Assembly: GCA_902793405.1 (NCBI GenBank)
Contig: CADBDH010000003.1
Span: 128,460 to 192,459, forward strand
Reading direction: 5' to 3'
DNA: 64,000 bases
Source of the DNA: an uncultured Bacteroidales bacterium
GTDB lineage: Bacteria > Bacteroidota > Bacteroidia > Bacteroidales > Muribaculaceae
Position numbers and translations under genes: made by a program. Under the pieces are notes generated by a model. It saw nothing but the letters and a program-made list of their open reading frames with translations. It made no database searches and was not told where the DNA came from. This document shows, one piece after another, positions 60,676 through 64,000 of the stretch (within the stretch, counting starts at the first letter, position 1; each line of letters opens with the position of its first letter).

Positions 60676-61956
60676 TTACGGGGTGCGGGCGTCGGTGGCG
60701 AGCAGGCGGTGGCCCAGGCGGCAGTAGATGCACTTGCGGGCCTCGCAGTAGTTGCGGCGCAGTTGGATGAGCGCCTGGCTCGTCAGGGCGTCGTCGCACT
60801 TGATACCGGCATTCCTGAACAGGGTAACGATGCTGTTCTGCTCGGGGCGGATGTCCTCGAGCAGGGCGACCGCGCGGTCGGTCATCGTGTAGTCGTCGGT
60901 CATCTCGCCGCGGGCATAGTAGAGTGGGGCAACAGTGTTGATGAGCACGATGTCGATGCTGCTGCCCGACAGGGCACGTCCCGCGCTGGGCGACGGTTTG
61001 CCGAAGGAGTAGTGCGTTGTCCAGTAGCCGCTCAACTCGATGTCGAACAGCTGGCGCAAGGCCTTGGTGTCGCTGGCGTGGAGGATGTCGTTCATCAGGT
61101 TGAACCCGCCCAGGACGAACTGCGCCAGCAGGGCAATGCGGCGGTATGGGAAATTCTGCGGACGGCTGCGGAACAGGCGCCATGCGGTGCCCTCGATGGG
61201 GCGCAGCGAGAATTTGTTGGCCAGGAAGGCATATTCGCGCATCAGTTGCTGGTAGTAGGCATCATCGGCGTGGGCGCCGCCGAGCAGCCCGGCCTGCCCG
61301 AAGAGCAGTGCCTCGACCTGCAGGATGGAGTCGCTGTGCTTGTGCAGCAGGCGCAGGGGCGTGACGCGTGCCAGCCGCTCGAAGGCGTCGTTGTTGATGC
61401 CGAAGCCTAGCGTGCGGGCCAGCATCACATAGCAGATGTCTTCCCAACTGCCGTTGTAGCGGTCATAGAGTTCGCGCACGCGGTCCACCTTGCCGTGCAG
61501 GCGCTCAAAGGCCAGCGCCTCGATCCACTCGGTCACGGTGAGCGGCGGCACCTCGCCTAGTCGCGCGGCACAGGGCAGTTCGACCTTGGCATTCACCAGA
61601 CGGTCATAGGACTCGTTGAAGCGCGGCGACACCTTGAGTTCGACCTGAGGGATGATTTCGCCGTTGATGCGGGCGACGGGGGCATCGTCTTTCTCGACGA
61701 CGTGCAGGATGACGCTGTCATAGGCCGGGTCCTCGTCGTGGTGGTGACGTTTCCAGTCGCTGGCGCGCACATGGATCTCGACGTTGCCCACCCACAGGCG
61801 GCCGTCGATCTCGACCTTGGCATTGAAGAAGTCGGGACCCGCGTCGGTGTTCAGCAGACCGGGGTCGATGACGCGCACCTTGCGGCCATCGTTGGTCACC
61901 ATGTCCTCGCTGAGCCACAGCTTGTGTTGCCATATGTATTGCAGCAGTCCTTCCAT
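60676..61956 (-). CDS. DUF2851 family protein
   Basis: A 426-residue soluble protein with the family-typical start LLQYIWQHKLWLSEDMVTND, then VIDPGLLNTDAGPDFFNAKV, WVGNVEIHVRASDWKRHHHD and VILHVVEKDDAPVARINGEI. The C-terminus has a Cys cluster (CEARKCIYCRLGHRLL). The acidic and His residues of the N-terminal half (DAGPDFFNAKV, EIHVRASDW) recall nuclease-like folds, but I know of no proven function. Widespread in Bacteroidetes. Heptamer repeats lie directly 5' of the ATG. Confidence 0.87.
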   Translation of the reverse strand: MEGLLQYIWQHKLWLSEDMVTNDGRKVRVIDPGLLNTDAGPDFFNAKVEIDGRLWVGNVEIHVRASDWKRHHHDEDPAYDSVILHVVEKDDAPVARINGEIIPQVELKVSPRFNESYDRLVNAKVELPCAARLGEVPPLTVTEWIEALAFERLHGKVDRVRELYDRYNGSWEDICYVMLARTLGFGINNDAFERLARVTPLRLLHKHSDSILQVEALLFGQAGLLGGAHADDAYYQQLMREYAFLANKFSLRPIEGTAWRLFRSRPQNFPYRRIALLAQFVLGGFNLMNDILHASDTKALRQLFDIELSGYWTTHYSFGKPSPSAGRALSGSSIDIVLINTVAPLYYARGEMTDDYTMTDRAVALLEDIRPEQNSIVTLFRNAGIKCDDALTSQALIQLRRNYCEARKCIYCRLGHRLLATDARTP

Positions 61957-61962
61957 GCGTCT

Positions 61963-62068
61963 TAAGTTGTTAGTTGTTAGTTGTTAGTTTTTAGTTGTTA
62001 GTTTTTAGTTGTTAGTGTGAATGCTAACTCCTAACTCCAAACTCTTAACTCTTAACTGTTAACTTCTA
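61963..62068. repeat. Heptamer-periodic repeat 5' of the DUF2851 gene, in two senses
   Basis: GTTAGTT- and TTTAGTT-type words at seven-base spacing (to about 62017) are followed by CTAACTC, CTTAACT and similar words of the opposite sense (to about 62068). The arrangement repeats that of the era-der block. Confidence 0.8.
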
Positions 62069-62129
62069 ATCAACGAGCGAATTTACTGCTTTTTTTCATG
62101 CCGAGGACAAGAATGCGGTGATTTTTTGC

Positions 62130-62137
62130 TACCTTTG
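62130..62137 (+). promoter_or_regulatory. -7 box of the polytopic membrane protein gene
   Basis: TACCTTTG on the plus strand, ten bases before the ATG at 62148. An in-frame ATG at 62118 lies upstream of the box and is therefore not used from this promoter. Confidence 0.6.
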
Positions 62138-62147
62138 TCACATCGTG

Positions 62148-63845
62148 ATGCGACAATTGCAACATATCAGGCAGTGGGTCGATGGCCATTACGGCACCTC
62201 GGTGGGGTGGGCGATAGCCCTGCTCACGCTGTGGCAGCTGGTGATTGCCGTCTTCGGCGTGGATCTGTGCGACTCGGGCTATTACCTCCTTTTCTTTGAA
62301 AACATCTTCAAGGCCCCCGAAGCCGTAGAGTACAATTTCATGTACTACCTGAGCGGTATTGCCGGCGGTGCGCTCAATGCCGTGCTGCCCGAGGACGGCA
62401 AGTGGATGGCGATGCGAGTTGCGGGCGTGCTGTGCAATGTGGGCGCCATGGCGATTCTTGCCTGTGCCCTGAGGCGCGTGATTCCCGCCACGGCGGTAAT
62501 CCTGGGTTTCCTGATGGTGGTCGCCTCGCTGGTGCAGTTCCCGTTCACTTTCAATAACGACCTGATGAGCGCCCTGCTGTGGGTCGTTGCTCTGGCATTG
62601 ACCTATCGGGGACTCACGCGTGACCGTTGGCTCCCCTTGCTGCTGGCGGGCTTGCTGGTGGGTGTGAATACCTTTACCCGCATCCCCAACGTGCTGGCCG
62701 TCGGCTTGGCGGTGATGCCGTTTGTTGCGAGGATTCACATCAAGCGCCCGTGGCGTGAGTGCTGGCGCCAATGCGGCACATTCCTGCTGGGTGCTATAGC
62801 CGGGGCTCTTGCTGTCATCGGCATGATGATGGCTCTAGGACATTGGGATATTTTCGTGCAAAATATGACCGACCTGTTGGGTGTCGCAACAGGACGTAGT
62901 GGAACGGCGACGCACAATGCCGGTGGCCTGGTAGCCGTGATGCTGGCCTTCTATAGACAATGTCTGCTGGTGGGCCTCAAGATGGCTGTGCTGTGGCTGC
63001 CCGTCTGGGCGGCATGGCGCTACGTTGGCAACAGGTGGCTGCGCTGGGCTGTCTGGCTTGCAGTGGCGGTGGCAGCACTCTATTTCATGTGGCACCAGTC
63101 CCACATCATGCACCCCCTGTGGGTGATGTGTGTGGCGGGGCTCGTGTGGGCCATCTGTAAGGGCGGCAGTCGTGCTGTGGCGGCATGGCTGGGCCTGTTC
63201 ATGCTGCTGGTGTTCCCCCTGGGCAGCGACGGCGCGACCAACAACGGCGGCATCATCGCCTGGATGGCGGCCCCTGTGGCTGCATTGCTGTGGCAGCGAC
63301 GCGAAATCGTCATCATGCCGCTGGCCTTCATCGCTGTCGGCTTCATTCAGACTGTAGCGCTGGGCGCCTATTTTGACGGCGGTGCCTTGTGGCACAAGAC
63401 GGCAACGGTCAACGATAGCCGCGCGGCCCTGGTACGCACCACCCCCGAGCGCGCCCTCATCATCAACGAGGCGCTCTCTGGGCTCTCGCAGCATGTCACT
63501 GCGGGCGATACCCTGCTGTGCTATGGCAGCATTCCCATGATGAACCACTTGACGCGCACGGTGCCCGCTATGGGCTGTTCGTGGCCCGAACTGCTCAGTG
63601 CCGATGCGCTCGACGCCCGCCTCAAGGCTCTGGGCGGCGCTTGTCCGGCTATCCTGCGGCAAAAGTTCAACAACCTGGGCCATTACTGGAGCGAGCCCTC
63701 GGACGATTACCTCAATGCCTATCCCATGCAGGACGGCAAATTCCTCTTGCAGGAAAAGGTCGATATCCTCAACCGCTGGATAACGGCCCGCAATTACCGC
63801 ATCGTTTGGCAAAATCAATGGTTTGCCTTGTATAAGGCTGATTGA
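62148..63845 (+). CDS. Polytopic membrane protein, possible GT-C type glycosyltransferase
   Basis: A 565-residue protein with about 11-12 membrane helices in residues 15-400 and a soluble C-terminal part of about 150 residues. An acidic patch in the first loop (VFGVDLCDSGYYLLFFENIF) is reminiscent of the catalytic Asp loop of GT-C enzymes (PMT/ArnT class), which use lipid-linked sugars. The resemblance is topological, and I do not see a definitive motif. No glycan cluster flanks it. tRNA-Phe follows about 110 bases after its stop. Confidence 0.55.
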   Translation: MRQLQHIRQWVDGHYGTSVGWAIALLTLWQLVIAVFGVDLCDSGYYLLFFENIFKAPEAVEYNFMYYLSGIAGGALNAVLPEDGKWMAMRVAGVLCNVGAMAILACALRRVIPATAVILGFLMVVASLVQFPFTFNNDLMSALLWVVALALTYRGLTRDRWLPLLLAGLLVGVNTFTRIPNVLAVGLAVMPFVARIHIKRPWRECWRQCGTFLLGAIAGALAVIGMMMALGHWDIFVQNMTDLLGVATGRSGTATHNAGGLVAVMLAFYRQCLLVGLKMAVLWLPVWAAWRYVGNRWLRWAVWLAVAVAALYFMWHQSHIMHPLWVMCVAGLVWAICKGGSRAVAAWLGLFMLLVFPLGSDGATNNGGIIAWMAAPVAALLWQRREIVIMPLAFIAVGFIQTVALGAYFDGGALWHKTATVNDSRAALVRTTPERALIINEALSGLSQHVTAGDTLLCYGSIPMMNHLTRTVPAMGCSWPELLSADALDARLKALGGACPAILRQKFNNLGHYWSEPSDDYLNAYPMQDGKFLLQEKVDILNRWITARNYRIVWQNQWFALYKAD

Positions 63846-63909
63846 CAGCGTGTTGATGCCCTGCTGTGGAGGCCACGAAAAAGAAATTTCAATTTTTTCG
63901 GCCAAAAAA

Positions 63910-63941
63910 TTTGGTCACGTCAAAAAGTCGCCGTATCTTTG
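63910..63941 (+). promoter_or_regulatory. Promoter of tRNA-Phe
   Basis: TTTG at 63910-63913 and the -7 box TATCTTTG at 63934-63941, 24 bases start to start. It is one of the best matches to the Bacteroidetes consensus in the window. Confidence 0.7.
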
Positions 63942-63956
63942 CACTCGCTTTTGAAA

Positions 63957-64000
63957 GGTACCTTAGCTCAGTGGTAGAGCAGTGGACTGAAAATCCGCGT
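63957..64000 (+). tRNA. tRNA-Phe (GAA), 3' truncated by the window end
   Basis: GGTACCT acceptor strand, D arm GCTCAGTGGTAGAGC and anticodon arm GGACTGAAAATCC with anticodon GAA. The variable loop begins at the window edge. Confidence 0.9.

Overview
This 64-kb window is a chromosomal segment from a member of the Bacteroidales, most likely a Muribaculaceae- or Prevotella-like gut commensal. The evidence is the Bacteroidetes promoter (TAnnTTTG -7 box, often with TTTG/TTG about 20 bases upstream) in front of many genes and both tRNAs, the near absence of Shine-Dalgarno sites, the gene neighbourhoods (secG/TPR/lptE/sigma-54 activator; DUF177/rpmF/fabH/era/der; gltX/waaA), type IX secretion (T9SS) C-terminal domains, a gingipain-family peptidase, and BspA-like leucine-rich surface proteins ending in dockerin-like repeats. 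No rRNA, CRISPR array, prophage, transposase or plasmid gene was found. Both ends are cut: a 5'-truncated dockerin protein on the left and a 3'-truncated tRNA-Phe on the right.

Layout. 0-10 kb: dockerin-protein end, a MITE-like palindrome, a Wzx-like flippase, ruvB, a short UvrA paralogue, an S9 prolyl oligopeptidase with a frame disruption, a glutaminyl-cyclase-like M28 lipoprotein. 9-15 kb: envelope cluster (secG, TPR protein, lptE, sigma-54 activator, acyltransferase, single-TM protein, YbhN-like protein). 15-18 kb: rsmA, mgtE, a CAT-anticodon tRNA. 18-28 kb: housekeeping on the minus strand (der, era, fabH, rpmF, DUF177, yihY, adk, hpt, waaA). 28-35 kb: outer-membrane protein, gltX, surE, nagB, small lipoprotein, acyl-CoA ligase. 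35-43 kb: accessory secretome (secreted protein, C25 peptidase, S74/T9SS protein, DUF3244 protein) beside a TPR-TM regulator. 43-50 kb: HD phosphodiesterase of the PgpH type, RelA/SpoT, an esterase, an NlpC/P60 peptidase. 50-60.5 kb: LRR-dockerin protein, lipoprotein, GT2, PBP1a, then a 1-kb non-coding stretch leading to two tandem BspA-like dockerin proteins. 60.6-64 kb: DUF2851 protein, polytopic membrane protein, tRNA-Phe.

Functional themes are envelope building (LptE, WaaA, SecG, PBP1a, flippase, acyltransferase), translation and ribosome assembly (Der, Era, RsmA, L32, GltX, tRNAs), nucleotide signalling (RelA/SpoT next to a PgpH-like protein) and surface or secreted proteins.

The most unusual content is non-coding. 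(1) At 56.6-57.55 kb two promoter modules share a 30-base element, and both keep the same 79-base distance from that element to the -7 box. They come with three GAGC...GCTC hairpins of the same build, two of which show compensatory changes. (2) Degenerate heptamer repeats recur in at least eight intergenic spots, usually directly 5' of a start codon. (3) A dispersed intergenic element occurs as inverted copies at 13.3 and 17.6 kb and partially at 34.7 kb. (4) A 20-base palindromic operator candidate sits between the -33 and -7 boxes of a DUF3244 gene next to the TPR-TM regulator.
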